From Pseudomonas sp. GV085 (lineage in GTDB: Bacteria > Pseudomonadota > Gammaproteobacteria > Pseudomonadales > Pseudomonadaceae): a DNA stretch of 64,000 nt. The translations under genes and the position numbers were made by a program. The DNA is taken from positions 248,001 through 312,000 of the forward strand of contig NZ_QAOV01000007.1 of NCBI RefSeq assembly GCF_003050925.1, in the 5' to 3' direction. The notes below the pieces were generated by a model that saw nothing but the letters and a program-made list of their open reading frames with translations, searched no databases and had not been told where the DNA came from. Positions 17,778-29,125 of this stretch are shown piece by piece. Each line of letters begins with the position of its first letter. Positions within the stretch are counted from its first letter, which is position 1.

Positions 17778-19259
17778 TTAGGCGATAGCGCCCAACAGCT
17801 TTTCCCACTCCTTGTTTTCTTTCTTCGACACGCCGCCCAGCAGATCGATCGCCTGGCGCAGACGGAAACGGGTCAGGTCCGGCCCGAGGATTTCCATCGC
17901 ATCGAGCACCGACACCGAGCTGGCCTGGCCAGTGATCGCAGCGAACATCAGCGGCATGGCATCACGCAACTTCAACTCCAGGGACTCGACCACCGCTTGA
18001 ATGGTCGCGGTGATGCTGTCCTTCTCCCACTGACGCAGGCTTTCGAGTTTCCACAGGATCAACTGCATCAACTGGCGGACCTGATCGCCCGACAGCTTCT
18101 TCGATTCGAACAGTTTGACATCGGGGTTCACGCCACCGGCAAAGAAGAACCCGGCCAGCGGTGCCACCTGGCTGAAGGTTTCGACGCGGCCCTGCACGTG
18201 CGGTGCGATCTTCATCATGTATTCGGAATTGAACGCCCACTTCTGCACGCGGGCGGCGAACTCTTCCACCGGCAGGTCACGCAGCCACTGACCGTTGAGC
18301 CAGGACAGTTTCTCGATATCGAAGATCGGCCCGCCGAGGGACACGCGCTTCAGATCGAAGTTGTCGACCATTTCCTGCAACGAGAACTTCTCGCGCTCGT
18401 CCGGCATCGACCAGCCCATGCGCCCCAGGTAGTTGAGCATCGCTTCGGGCATGAAGCCCATGCGCTCGTAGAACGTCACCGAAGTCGGGTTCTTGCGCTT
18501 GGACAGCTTGCTCTTGTCCGGGTTACGCAGCAGCGGCATGTAGCACAGCTCCGGTTGTTCCCAGCCGAAGTACTCGTAAAGCAGGATCAGCTTCGGCGCC
18601 GATGGCAGCCACTCTTCGCCGCGCAATACATGGGTGATGCCCATCAGGTGATCGTCGACCACGTTGGCCAGGAAGTACGTCGGCAGGCCGTCGGTCTTCA
18701 TCAGGACTTGCATGTCCATGCGGTCCCACGGGATTTCAACGTCGCCACGCAGCATGTCCGGCACCACGCAGACGCCTTCGCTCGGCACCTTCATGCGGAT
18801 AACGTGCGGCTCACCAGCCGCCAGGCGACGGGCGACTTCTTCCTTGGACAGCAGCAGCGCGCGGCCGTCGTAGCGCGGGGTTTCGCCACGGGCCATCTGC
18901 TCGGCGCGCATCTGGTCCAGTTCTTCGGCGGTGCAGAAGCACGGGAACGCATGGCCCAGGTCGACCAGTTGCTGGCAATACTTCTGATAAATATCGCCGC
19001 GCTCGCTTTGACGGTATGGACCGTGCGGGCCGCCGACGTCAGGGCCTTCGCTCCATTCGATGCCGAGCCAGCGCAAGGCGTCGAAAATCTGCTGTTCGGA
19101 CTCGCGGGTCGAACGCAGTTGGTCGGTGTCTTCGATCCGCAGGATGAACTCACCGCCGTGCTGCTTGGCAAAGCAGTAGTTGAACAAGGCGATGTAAGCG
19201 GTACCTACGTGGGGATCCCCGGTAGGCGATGGCGCGATGCGAGTGCGGACGGTGGTCAT
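17778..19259 (-). CDS. gltX: Glutamyl-tRNA synthetase
   Basis: 493 residues, class I synthetase. HIGH-type motif in APSPTGDPHVGT (9-20) and KMSKS-type motif KLSKR at 251-255, plus FNYCFAKQHGG and RIEDTD. The start MTTVRTRIAPSP at 19257-19259 is the family N-terminus; a nine-codon upstream extension (MLFFFSRHA) is rejected. The gene is next to the tRNA-Glu genes, the usual arrangement in Pseudomonas. Confidence 0.97.
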   Translation of the reverse strand: MTTVRTRIAPSPTGDPHVGTAYIALFNYCFAKQHGGEFILRIEDTDQLRSTRESEQQIFDALRWLGIEWSEGPDVGGPHGPYRQSERGDIYQKYCQQLVDLGHAFPCFCTAEELDQMRAEQMARGETPRYDGRALLLSKEEVARRLAAGEPHVIRMKVPSEGVCVVPDMLRGDVEIPWDRMDMQVLMKTDGLPTYFLANVVDDHLMGITHVLRGEEWLPSAPKLILLYEYFGWEQPELCYMPLLRNPDKSKLSKRKNPTSVTFYERMGFMPEAMLNYLGRMGWSMPDEREKFSLQEMVDNFDLKRVSLGGPIFDIEKLSWLNGQWLRDLPVEEFAARVQKWAFNSEYMMKIAPHVQGRVETFSQVAPLAGFFFAGGVNPDVKLFESKKLSGDQVRQLMQLILWKLESLRQWEKDSITATIQAVVESLELKLRDAMPLMFAAITGQASSVSVLDAMEILGPDLTRFRLRQAIDLLGGVSKKENKEWEKLLGAIA

Positions 19260-19478
19260 GGCATGTCTCGAAAAGAAAAAAAGCAAAGTTCAAACAAGGC
19301 GCGAATGGTAACAGGCGACACCCGCCCGGCTCCAGCGAACAGGGCATTTAAGCCAAGGTTGCGGCTGTAACGCCCGTATGCCGCGGATATCGGCCGACGG
19401 CATTTACCGTTTATCGGCTGTATGCCAGATTCACCTGCCGATAACTTCTCTTACAATTTCTCGACTACAGTTTTCCTC

Positions 19479-20567
19479 ATGCCTGCCCAACTCAAGCGTC
19501 GCCTCTTCACCTTCCTGCTGATGGTCCTGTTGATTGCGGGGGGCCTGTTTGCCCACTGGTTCTTCAAGGGGCGCTTTTATGAAAGCACCGACAACGCTTA
19601 TGTCCAGGGCGAGATCACCCGTGTGTCGAGCCAATTGGGCGCGCGCATCGACCAAGTGCTGGTGCAGGACAACCAGCATGTCGAGAAAGGCCAGTTGCTG
19701 GTCAAACTCGAAGGCGACGACTTCCGCCTCGCTGTCGACCGCGCCAATGCCGTCCTGGCCACTCGCCAGGCCGAGCGCCTGCAAGCCCAGAGCAAACTGA
19801 CCCAGCAGGCCAGCCTGATTGCCGCCAGCGAAGCACAAGTCGCGTCCAGCCAGGCCAGCCTGGGTCGCTCGCAGATCGACCTGACTCGCGCCGAGACCTT
19901 GCGCAAACCCGGCTATGTCTCGGAAGAGCGGGTGACCACCCTCTCCGCCGAATCCCACATCGCCCGCTCGCAACTGGCCAAGGCCCAGGCCGACGCGCAA
20001 AGTCAGCGCCAGCAGGTCAATGCACTGACCGCCGAGATCAAACGTCTCGACGCACAGATTGCCAACGCCGAAACCGATCGGGCCCAGGCCGAGCTGAACC
20101 TCACCCGCAGCGAAATCCATGCGCCCATCAGCGGCCTGATCGGCCAGCGCGCTGCACGCAACGGCCAATACGTGCAGGCCGGCGCTTACCTGTTGTCGAT
20201 CGTGCCGGACGAAGACATCTGGATTCAGGCCAATTTCAAGGAAACCCAGATCGGCCACATGCAGCCCGGCCAGAAAGCCGAGCTGACCTTCGACGCCTAC
20301 AGCGACACTCCGATCGAAGCCCGGGTCGACAGCCTGTTCGCCGCCTCGGGCGCGCAGTTCAGCCTGTTGCCGCCGGACAATGCCACGGGCAACTTCACCA
20401 AGGTCGTACAACGGATTCCGGTAAAACTGACCTTCGCCGCGGACAACCCGCTGCGCGGCAAGATCCGCCCCGGCATGTCAGTGACCGCCAAGGTGAACAT
20501 CAAGGACGCCCCTGAGGACGTCACCAGCAAAGTGAGCAGCAAAGACGCCGCTGACAATGGCCGGTGA
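19479..20567 (+). CDS. emrA: EmrA/HlyD-type membrane fusion protein
   Basis: 362 residues. Periplasmic adaptor of a tripartite MFS pump: cytoplasmic RR patch, one transmembrane helix about residues 7-27 (LFTFLLMVLLIAGGLFAHWFF), YESTDNAYVQG entry to the lipoyl domain, long coiled coil of about 75-190, second lipoyl half (IHAPISGLIGQR) and a beta-barrel. The start at 19479 gives a conventional short cytoplasmic N-terminus; an in-frame ATG at 19422 would add 19 residues. Its stop overlaps the downstream MFS gene by 11 bases. Confidence 0.9.
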   Translation: MPAQLKRRLFTFLLMVLLIAGGLFAHWFFKGRFYESTDNAYVQGEITRVSSQLGARIDQVLVQDNQHVEKGQLLVKLEGDDFRLAVDRANAVLATRQAERLQAQSKLTQQASLIAASEAQVASSQASLGRSQIDLTRAETLRKPGYVSEERVTTLSAESHIARSQLAKAQADAQSQRQQVNALTAEIKRLDAQIANAETDRAQAELNLTRSEIHAPISGLIGQRAARNGQYVQAGAYLLSIVPDEDIWIQANFKETQIGHMQPGQKAELTFDAYSDTPIEARVDSLFAASGAQFSLLPPDNATGNFTKVVQRIPVKLTFAADNPLRGKIRPGMSVTAKVNIKDAPEDVTSKVSSKDAADNGR

Positions 20568-22107
20568 TCAACTGATCCGCCCGGTCGGCGAACCGACACG
20601 GCGGGACTGGATCGCGGTGATGAGCGTGATGCTCGGCGCCTTCATGGCAGTGCTCGACATCCAGATCACCAACTCCTCGCTCAAGGACATCCAGGGCGCG
20701 CTGTCGGCGACCCTGGAAGAAGGCTCGTGGATTTCCACCTCGTACCTGGTGGCGGAAATCATCATGATTCCGCTCACCGCCTGGCTCGTGCAGTTGCTGT
20801 CGGCGCGACGCCTGGCCGTGTGGGTGTCCCTCGGGTTTCTAGCGGCCTCCCTGCTCTGCTCCATGGCCTGGAGCCTGGAAAGCATGATCATGTTTCGCGC
20901 CTTGCAGGGCTTTACCGGCGGCGCGCTGATTCCGCTGGCGTTCACCCTGACCCTGATCAAACTCCCGGAACACCACCGCGCCAAGGGCATGGCCATGTTC
21001 GCCATGACCGCCACCTTCGCCCCCTCCATCGGCCCGACCCTCGGCGGCTGGCTGACGGAAAACTGGGGCTGGGAATACATCTTCTACATCAACATCCCGC
21101 CCGGCCTGATCATGATCGCCGGCCTGATGTACGGCCTGGAGAAGAAAGAAGCGCACTGGGAATTGCTGAAAAGCACCGACTACACCGGCATTCTCACCCT
21201 TGGCGTCGGGCTTGGTTGCTTGCAAGTGTTTCTGGAGGAAGGCCATCGCAAGGACTGGCTGGAATCGAACCTGATCGTGACCCTGGGCAGCATCGCGCTG
21301 GTCAGCCTGATCACCTTTGTGATCGTACAGTTTTCCAAACCCAATCCGCTGATCAACCTTGGCATCCTCGGCAACCGCAACTTCGGTTTATCCAGCATTT
21401 CCAGCGTCGGAATGGGGGTCGGGCTGTACGGTTCGATCTACCTGCTGCCGCTATACCTGGCGCAGATCCAGAACTACAACGCCCTGCAGATTGGCGAAGT
21501 GATCATGTGGATGGGCGTGCCGCAGCTGTTTCTGATCCCGCTGGTGCCCAAGCTGATGAAGTTCGTCTCGCCGAAATGGCTATGCACGCTGGGCTTCGGG
21601 CTGTTCGGGTTGGCGAGTTTCTCGTCGGGCGTGCTGAACCCGGACTTTGCCGGGCCGCAGTTCAATCAGATCCAGATCATCCGCGCCCTGGGCCAGCCGC
21701 TGATCATGGTCACCATCTCGCTGATCGCTACTGCCTACATCCTGCCCCAGGATGCGGGATCGGCATCGAGCCTGTTCAACATCCTGCGCAACCTCGGCGG
21801 CGCCATCGGCATCGCCCTGCTCGCCACGCTACTGGATGCGCGGACCAAGGTTTACTTTGACTACCTGCGTGAATCGATCGTGCCGAGCAATCCGCAGGTG
21901 GCCGAGCGCATTGCCTCGTTGACCGACCGACTGGGCAGTGAAACGGCGGCACTGGGCAAACTCAGCGAAATTGCGCATCAACAGGCGTCGATCATGGCCT
22001 ATAACGATGCGTTTCATTTTGTCGGGATTGCGCTGGGGATCAGCATGCTGGCGGTGTTGCTGACCAGGAAGTTGCCGGTGGGGTTGAAGGCGGGTGAAGC
22101 GCACTGA
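20557..22107 (+). CDS. emrB: DHA2-family (EmrB-type) MFS multidrug transporter
   Basis: 516 residues with about 14 predicted transmembrane helices. Motifs: AVLDIQITNSSLKDIQGALSATLEE near helix 1, the antiporter region FTGGALIPLAFTL, and FAPSIGPTLGGWLTENWGW. It should form an inner-membrane proton-driven exporter with the EmrA-like adaptor and an unlinked outer-membrane channel. Translationally coupled (11-base overlap). Confidence 0.92.
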   Translation: MAGDQLIRPVGEPTRRDWIAVMSVMLGAFMAVLDIQITNSSLKDIQGALSATLEEGSWISTSYLVAEIIMIPLTAWLVQLLSARRLAVWVSLGFLAASLLCSMAWSLESMIMFRALQGFTGGALIPLAFTLTLIKLPEHHRAKGMAMFAMTATFAPSIGPTLGGWLTENWGWEYIFYINIPPGLIMIAGLMYGLEKKEAHWELLKSTDYTGILTLGVGLGCLQVFLEEGHRKDWLESNLIVTLGSIALVSLITFVIVQFSKPNPLINLGILGNRNFGLSSISSVGMGVGLYGSIYLLPLYLAQIQNYNALQIGEVIMWMGVPQLFLIPLVPKLMKFVSPKWLCTLGFGLFGLASFSSGVLNPDFAGPQFNQIQIIRALGQPLIMVTISLIATAYILPQDAGSASSLFNILRNLGGAIGIALLATLLDARTKVYFDYLRESIVPSNPQVAERIASLTDRLGSETAALGKLSEIAHQQASIMAYNDAFHFVGIALGISMLAVLLTRKLPVGLKAGEAH

Positions 22108-22116
22108 GACCGAGTT

Positions 22117-22193
22117 GCCCCAATCGCGAGCAGGCTCGCTCCCACAGGGATCACATTGAACCCTGTGGGAGCGAGCCTGCTCGCGATGAGGCC
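22117..22193. repeat. REPIN between emrB and uvrB
   Basis: Inverted REP pair with core TCGCGAGCAGGCTCGCTCCC and CAGGG/CCCTG extensions, spacer about 11 bases; lies between convergent genes where it may also act as a terminator. Confidence 0.92.
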
Positions 22194-22210
22194 AGTTCAG
22201 ACACTACAAA

Positions 22211-24226
<2,016 letters not shown>

Positions 24227-24561
24227 GAAAAACCTCTGGATCACTCTTGCCGGCAAAACCGGCACGAACGAGAAAGACCGCAAACGACCGATGTCGCCCG
24301 AGGAAAATACTGGATTGTGCTCAATGTGGAGCCGATTGCCCGCGCTTTCAAGGCAAACGTCCTACATCCCTTGAAGTCTTTGGCGCTGGCATTCGACTAA
24401 CGGTCGAAAAATAATCGGAAAAACTTAACCGAAAAGCCGATTCGTCTGTCGCCATCACTCGCGGATGGCCTCTATACTAGCTCCCCGTTTGTGCACCGCT
24501 CTAGTGCATTCGGCTGGAGCGCGACACGTCCCTCCACTCTCCATTCAGAGCCGCCGCAAAA
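24227..24561. other. Intergenic region between uvrB and the aminotransferase gene
   Basis: 335 bases without a supported gene. It must hold the divergent promoters of both genes. A TATACT -10-like hexamer lies at 24473-24478, but no convincing -35 at the proper distance was seen. Confidence 0.5.
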
Positions 24562-25758
24562 ATGAGCCTGTTCTCCGCTGTCGAAATGGCACCACGCGAT
24601 CCAATCCTGGGCCTCAACGAAGCATTCAACGCCGATACCCGTACCAACAAGGTCAACCTGGGAGTCGGTGTTTACTGCAACGAGGAGGGGAAAATTCCAC
24701 TCCTGCGCGCCGTTGTCGAAGCCGAAACCATTCGCGCCGCTCAACACGTTTCCCGTGGCTACCTGCCAATCGACGGTATCGCCGCCTACGACCACGCCGT
24801 GCAGAAATTGCTGTTCGGCAATGACTCGCCGCTGATCGCCGCTGGCCGCGTCATCACCACCCAGGCCGTTGGCGGTACGGGTGCTCTGAAAATCGGTGCC
24901 GACTTCCTCAAGCAACTGCTGCCGAACGCCGTTGTGGCAATCAGCGATCCGAGCTGGGAAAACCACCGCGCGCTGTTCGAAACCGCGGGTTTCCCGGTGC
25001 AGAACTACCGCTACTACGACGCCGCGACCCACGACGTGAATCGCACCGGCATGCTGGAAGACCTGAAGGCGCTGCCAAACGGCTCGATCATCGTGCTGCA
25101 CGCCTGCTGCCATAACCCGACTGGCGTGGACCTGAGCCCGGCCGACTGGAAAAACGTCCTGGAAGTCGTTAAAGCCAAAGGCCACGTGCCATTCCTCGAC
25201 ATGGCGTATCAAGGTTTCGGCGATGGCATCGACGAGGACGCCGCTGCCGTGCGTCTGTTCGCCGAGTCGGGCCTGACCTTCTTCGCTTCCAGCTCGTTCT
25301 CCAAATCGTTCTCGCTGTACGGCGAGCGCGTAGGTGCCCTGTCGATCGTCAGCGAATCGAAAGAAGAAAGCGCGCGCGTGCTGTCGCAAGTCAAACGCGT
25401 GATCCGCACCAACTACTCCAACCCGCCGACCCACGGTGCCAGCGTTGTCGCTGCAGTGCTGAACAGCCCGGAACTGCGCGCCCAATGGGAGGCCGAACTG
25501 GCCGAAATGCGTCTGCGCATTCGTGGCATGCGCACCCAGATGGTCGACCTGCTGGCACAAAAAGCGCCTCAGCGCGACTTCAGCTTCGTCGGTCGTCAGT
25601 GCGGTATGTTCTCGTACTCCGGCTTGAGCGTTGAGCAGGTTCACCGCTTGCGCAACGAGTTCGGCATCTACGCCCTGGACACCGGCCGCATCTGCGTGGC
25701 TGCGCTGAACCAGAGCAACATCAAGGCCGTTACGGATGCCATCGTTCAGGTGATCTGA
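24562..25758 (+). CDS. Aromatic / aspartate aminotransferase (PLP, class I)
   Basis: 398 residues. Fold type I aminotransferase of the AspC/TyrB subgroup: NLGVGVY, NPTGVDL, DMAYQGFG and the PLP lysine Lys248 in SSSFSKSFSLYGERVG. Final Arg motif in the RICVA region. Likely converts aromatic amino acids or aspartate with 2-oxoglutarate; AspC versus TyrB specificity cannot be told from sequence alone. A strong terminator follows. It lies upstream of tRNA-Asn. Confidence 0.94.
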   Translation: MSLFSAVEMAPRDPILGLNEAFNADTRTNKVNLGVGVYCNEEGKIPLLRAVVEAETIRAAQHVSRGYLPIDGIAAYDHAVQKLLFGNDSPLIAAGRVITTQAVGGTGALKIGADFLKQLLPNAVVAISDPSWENHRALFETAGFPVQNYRYYDAATHDVNRTGMLEDLKALPNGSIIVLHACCHNPTGVDLSPADWKNVLEVVKAKGHVPFLDMAYQGFGDGIDEDAAAVRLFAESGLTFFASSSFSKSFSLYGERVGALSIVSESKEESARVLSQVKRVIRTNYSNPPTHGASVVAAVLNSPELRAQWEAELAEMRLRIRGMRTQMVDLLAQKAPQRDFSFVGRQCGMFSYSGLSVEQVHRLRNEFGIYALDTGRICVAALNQSNIKAVTDAIVQVI

Positions 25759-25774
25759 ATCGCGTCGTGATACG

Positions 25775-25808
25775 AAAAACGGGAAGCCATGGGGCTTCCC
25801 GTTTTTTA
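25775..25808 (+). terminator. Terminator of the aminotransferase gene
   Basis: AACGGGAAGCC / GGCTTCCCGTT hairpin followed by TTTTT, 17 bases after the stop codon. Confidence 0.92.
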
Positions 25809-25865
25809 TTTGTCGCAGATAAATCTCAAAGCCTTGTCCCACCCCTCTAAACTGCACACATCTAC

Positions 25866-25959
25866 CCTGTAGGAGCCGGCTTGCCGGCGATGGCGGTCGA
25901 TCCACCAACATCAATGCTGACCGTTATGGCCTCTTCGCTGGCAAGCCAGCTCCTACAGG
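25866..25959. repeat. Inverted repeat of a third REP class
   Basis: Arms CTGTAGGAGCCGGCTTGCC and GGCAAGCCAGCTCCTACAG are imperfect inverses around about 45 bases. It is related in its GTAGGAGC end to the other REP classes but has a different core. Confidence 0.8.
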
Positions 25960-25990
25960 TTGTCTTCACCCGGATGTTTCGAGAACCCAC

Positions 25991-26200
25991 ATGAAAAACG
26001 ATGACCTTCGCGCTGACCGCGATGACCTGGATGACCTGGATCACTTCACCCCCCGCGCCCCGACAAAACGCGGCAACCACCTGGTGATGCAAGTGGCCGC
26101 CGGTGTGTTTCTCGGCGGCCTGGCCCTGTGGCTGGTGCAATTGGGTGCCACGGCGCTCTACGCCAAGCTGATGGTTGCCACGATTACCTTCGGCGGTTAA
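25991..26200 (+). CDS. Small single-span membrane protein, function unknown
   Basis: 69 residues. Highly acidic N-terminus (DDLRADRDDLDDLD), then one hydrophobic helix about 35-60 (VAAGVFLGGLALWLVQLG). Not recognised as a named family; the composition and placement suggest a real conserved Pseudomonas small protein. Its stop overlaps the stop of the convergent gene by 4 bases. Confidence 0.7.
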   Translation: MKNDDLRADRDDLDDLDHFTPRAPTKRGNHLVMQVAAGVFLGGLALWLVQLGATALYAKLMVATITFGG

Positions 26201-26427
26201 GCCAGTTCGCTCGCACGCTGGCTGGCAGCGTCGTCATAGGCGACATAAAGCGATTCGGCGACCTGACTCTTGATCGCCTTGGTGCTTTCCAGCCCCAGGA
26301 CGAAACCTTCCGCCTTGCCGCCAGCGCGGTTCAATGCTTCAGCGGTGCCGGCCTGAGTGATGGCGTCGAACAACTTTTCGGCGTGGGGGCCGACACCTTT
26401 GGGCAGGCTGATCTGAGAGATGCTCAT
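26197..26427 (-). CDS. Small hypothetical protein
   Basis: 76 residues starting MSISQISLPKGVGPHAEKLF, with no transmembrane segment or known motif. The start at 26425-26427 has GGGGTG upstream; a 17-codon longer frame exists. Convergent with the small membrane protein. Function not recognised. Confidence 0.65.
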   Translation of the reverse strand: MSISQISLPKGVGPHAEKLFDAITQAGTAEALNRAGGKAEGFVLGLESTKAIKSQVAESLYVAYDDAASQRASELA

Positions 26428-26617
26428 GGGCGCACCCCGTGGTGTCGAGGTGTGAGGGTCAAATGATTCATGGCGCATACCTTTTCGGCGAATGGCCGGC
26501 AGCGCGTGTCACCACTTCCGGGCGGCCATGGTAGACCCCTGGGGCGATCCTGGTAACCGCCAATCGCCGCTAAACCACCGCCCGTCCCGATGATTCGCTC
26601 CAATTGTTATTAGATGC

Positions 26618-26645
26618 TTGACTTCCCTTTTTGAATCAGTAAGAT
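26618..26645 (+). promoter_or_regulatory. Sigma-70 promoter of tRNA-Asn
   Basis: TTGACT, 16-base spacer, TAAGAT, ending 9 bases before the tRNA 5' end. Confidence 0.75.
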
Positions 26646-26654
26646 ACGCGCCAT

Positions 26655-26730
<76 letters not shown>

Positions 26731-26772
26731 TACAAGGTTCCAGAGAAGGCTTTTAAAATCTCTGAAACCCCC

Positions 26773-26799
26773 GAAAAACCCGCCTTCTGGCGGGTTTTT
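26773..26799 (+). terminator. Terminator downstream of tRNA-Asn / attL
   Basis: AAAACCCGCC-TTCT-GGCGGGTTTT followed by T residues. A variant copy (loop TTCTCA) lies at the equivalent place after attR (44071-44097). Confidence 0.85.
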
Positions 26800-26892
26800 T
26801 CGTTTTGGCGTTCTGTCGGATTCCGGTGGATACCAGCCATTTTAAGGGTAGAGTTTGGGATAAAGGTCAGTTCGATAAAAGGGAGTACCCTT

Positions 26893-28239
26893 ATGTCGCG
26901 TACTACTGCTCCACTCTCCGACGCCGCTTGCCGTTCGGCCAAGCCCACAGACCGCGCCTACAAGCTTTTCGACGGCGACGGCCTTTACCTTCTAGTCCAA
27001 CTCAATGGCCGAAAAGGCTGGCGTCTCAGATACGTCAAACCTGATGGCCGGGAAGGACTGACCTCATTCGGCAACTATCCCATCGTTGGCCTCGCGGATG
27101 CGCGCCGCAAGCGCTTGGAGGTCAAGCGAATGCTGGCGGATGGCATTGACCCTATAGGAGCCAAGAACCAAGCCAAGACGGACGCTCTGATCAAAGGCCG
27201 CACCTTTGAAAGCGTTGCCCTCGGCTGGCACACGGAAATGTCAGCCAAGTGGGCACCGGACTATTCCAAGACAGTGATGAGTCGCCTCAAAACTCACCTC
27301 TTCCCGCTGATCGGCGCTCGCGCCATTGTCGACCTCGACACCCACGACCTTATGCGGCCCTTGGACGTGATCAAGAAGCGCGGAACGATAGACGTTGCTT
27401 TAAGGGTACAAAACTACCTGCAGAGCATCATGCGCGAGGCAAAGCGCCTCCGGCTTATCACCGTAAACCCTGCTTACGACCTCGTAGGCTCGATCAAAGC
27501 CTCGCGGGTCGTCCACCGCCCCGCCTTATCCTTATCGCGCTTGCCTGAATTGCAGGAACGGATCGACACCTATAAAGGCCGCGCACTTACCCGGCTGACG
27601 GTCTTGCTGTCGCTGCACGTGTTTGTACGCTCCAGCGAGCTGCGCTTCGCGCGCTGGAGCGAGTTCGACCTCAAACGTTGCGTCTGGGAAATACCCGACA
27701 CGCGACCAGCGTTGGAAGGCGTACCCTTTTCCACAAGGGGTACGAAGATCGCAGGCGATATCCATCTTGTACCCTTATCGCCGCAAGCGATCGCCCTACT
27801 CGAGCAGATCCACGCAATCACAGGCAAATTTGATTTGGTGTTCGCAGGCGATACCAAATCTTGGAAACCAATGTCCGAAAACACGGTGAACAGCGCGCTT
27901 CGGAAGATGGGGTACGACACCAAATCCGAGATCTGTGGGCATGGGTTTCGTTCCATGGCCTGCAGCGCACTAATCGAGTCAGGCTTGTGGATGGATACAG
28001 CCATCGAGCGGCAGATGAGCCACAAGGAACGCAACAGCGTCCGCGCCGCTTACATCCACAAGGCCGAGTTCATCGAGGAGCGCAGGCTGATCATGAACTG
28101 GTGGAGTCGCTACCTTGAGGCTAATCAGCAGAAGCATGTCAGCCCACGCGAATTCGCCAATCAGACGGGTGCGAATGTCACTCGCCTAAAAGCAAAACGT
28201 GGCGCACTGAGTAAGCGCTCGGTCCTCATATCTCAGTGA
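26893..28239 (+). CDS. int: P4-type tyrosine integrase of the island
   Basis: 448 residues. N-terminal DUF4102-type arm-binding domain (LSDAACRSAKPTDRAYKLFD, DGLYLLV), SAM-like core-binding domain about 105-200, and catalytic domain with Arg251 (ELRFARW), His350-x-x-Arg353 (HGFRS), His377 (MSHKERNSVRAAYIH) and nucleophile Tyr387. All catalytic residues are present. GGGAG lies before the ATG; the longer frame back into the tRNA is rejected. Catalyses integration and excision at tRNA-Asn. Confidence 0.95.
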   Translation: MSRTTAPLSDAACRSAKPTDRAYKLFDGDGLYLLVQLNGRKGWRLRYVKPDGREGLTSFGNYPIVGLADARRKRLEVKRMLADGIDPIGAKNQAKTDALIKGRTFESVALGWHTEMSAKWAPDYSKTVMSRLKTHLFPLIGARAIVDLDTHDLMRPLDVIKKRGTIDVALRVQNYLQSIMREAKRLRLITVNPAYDLVGSIKASRVVHRPALSLSRLPELQERIDTYKGRALTRLTVLLSLHVFVRSSELRFARWSEFDLKRCVWEIPDTRPALEGVPFSTRGTKIAGDIHLVPLSPQAIALLEQIHAITGKFDLVFAGDTKSWKPMSENTVNSALRKMGYDTKSEICGHGFRSMACSALIESGLWMDTAIERQMSHKERNSVRAAYIHKAEFIEERRLIMNWWSRYLEANQQKHVSPREFANQTGANVTRLKAKRGALSKRSVLISQ

Positions 28240-29125
28240 TCCGCTTGTCCACGCGGGTCCACGCAAGCAGGGCTGCAAAGCCGCCCTGCTTGCATGGACC
28301 TCACTTAAAAAATCTAAAGCCAACGCAACTATCTGTGGAAAACCACGGTTTTCCATTAGTGGATAATTTCATCCACAGCCGCAGAACTCCCAAAAATTCG
28401 AGCATTGACCCGAACTCTTCACAGGCGTAGAAAAGTTCGGGCAAAGCGCTGTCGTTGACAGCAACCCAGGTAGCCAGAACCTTTAAGGCTACGCCACACC
28501 GTGGTGGTTCTCCCAAAGTGCGATTAGCGTCCGGCGGCTCGCACAGTCACAGCGATGTGATGGATGCCTACTTTTACCAGCGTACCCACTGCGGCAACTC
28601 ATTCCCTTTCATAGCTGCTCTGCAGCAACCTATCCGCTTGGCCATTTCCTTGCGCCAACCTGCGCCCGTCTCTTTCTTCCGGAAAGAGACGGGCGCTCCT
28701 ACCACTGCTGCAGCCCAACTCGTACAAGGCTTTGCGGCATTTCCCCTCGTGACAATTGGCGTGACAAACACCGAAGTTACCCGCAACAGCGATGCAGATG
28801 ATGGTGCCGCAGCCCACGGAATGGACTGCACCTGACTGACAGTCAGGTATGCCCCGGTCATCGCTTCACTGCCTTCACCCGACTCAGGATCTCGCGGCGC
28901 AGGTCTCGTCAGCCAGTGCAGCCTCCACCCGCCCACTTCCTCGGAAGTGTTCAGGAGGCCAGATCATGAGATGCCCAAGCTCCCGGTCGTAAGGAGCCGC
29001 CAGTCCTGCGTTAGAGGACAACCCTCACAGGTCGCAGGGGCCTTGATCCCTGATAACACTCAACATTCTTGGCGGGATGACGTGGGGACGGTTTCAATAG
29101 TTTTGGCTTCGAGAGGAGTTCGATC
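28240..29125. other. Long region between the two recombinase loci
   Basis: 886 bases. It contains one weakly supported reading frame (28455-28835) and then about 290 bases leading to the next recombinase gene, with no motif recognised. The part from 28980 to 29060 is GC-rich with short inverted segments and could be a structured leader. Confidence 0.4.
28455..28835 (+). CDS. Possible hypothetical protein, start uncertain
   Basis: Up to 126 residues from a TTG; the first ATG (28560) would leave 91 residues (MDAYFYQRTHCGNSFPF). There is no clear ribosome site and no recognised domain. A frame on the other strand (28574-28936) is of similar length, so neither is certain. The Ash/Icd-like leader genes of P4-type elements occupy a comparable place, but no convincing similarity could be shown. 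Confidence 0.35.
   Translation: MTATQVARTFKATPHRGGSPKVRLASGGSHSHSDVMDAYFYQRTHCGNSFPFIAALQQPIRLAISLRQPAPVSFFRKETGAPTTAAAQLVQGFAAFPLVTIGVTNTEVTRNSDADDGAAAHGMDCT

Noticed and set aside
28574..28936. 120-codon minus-strand frame in the recombinase gap
   Set aside because: Overlaps an equally weak plus-strand frame, lacks a ribosome site and motifs.
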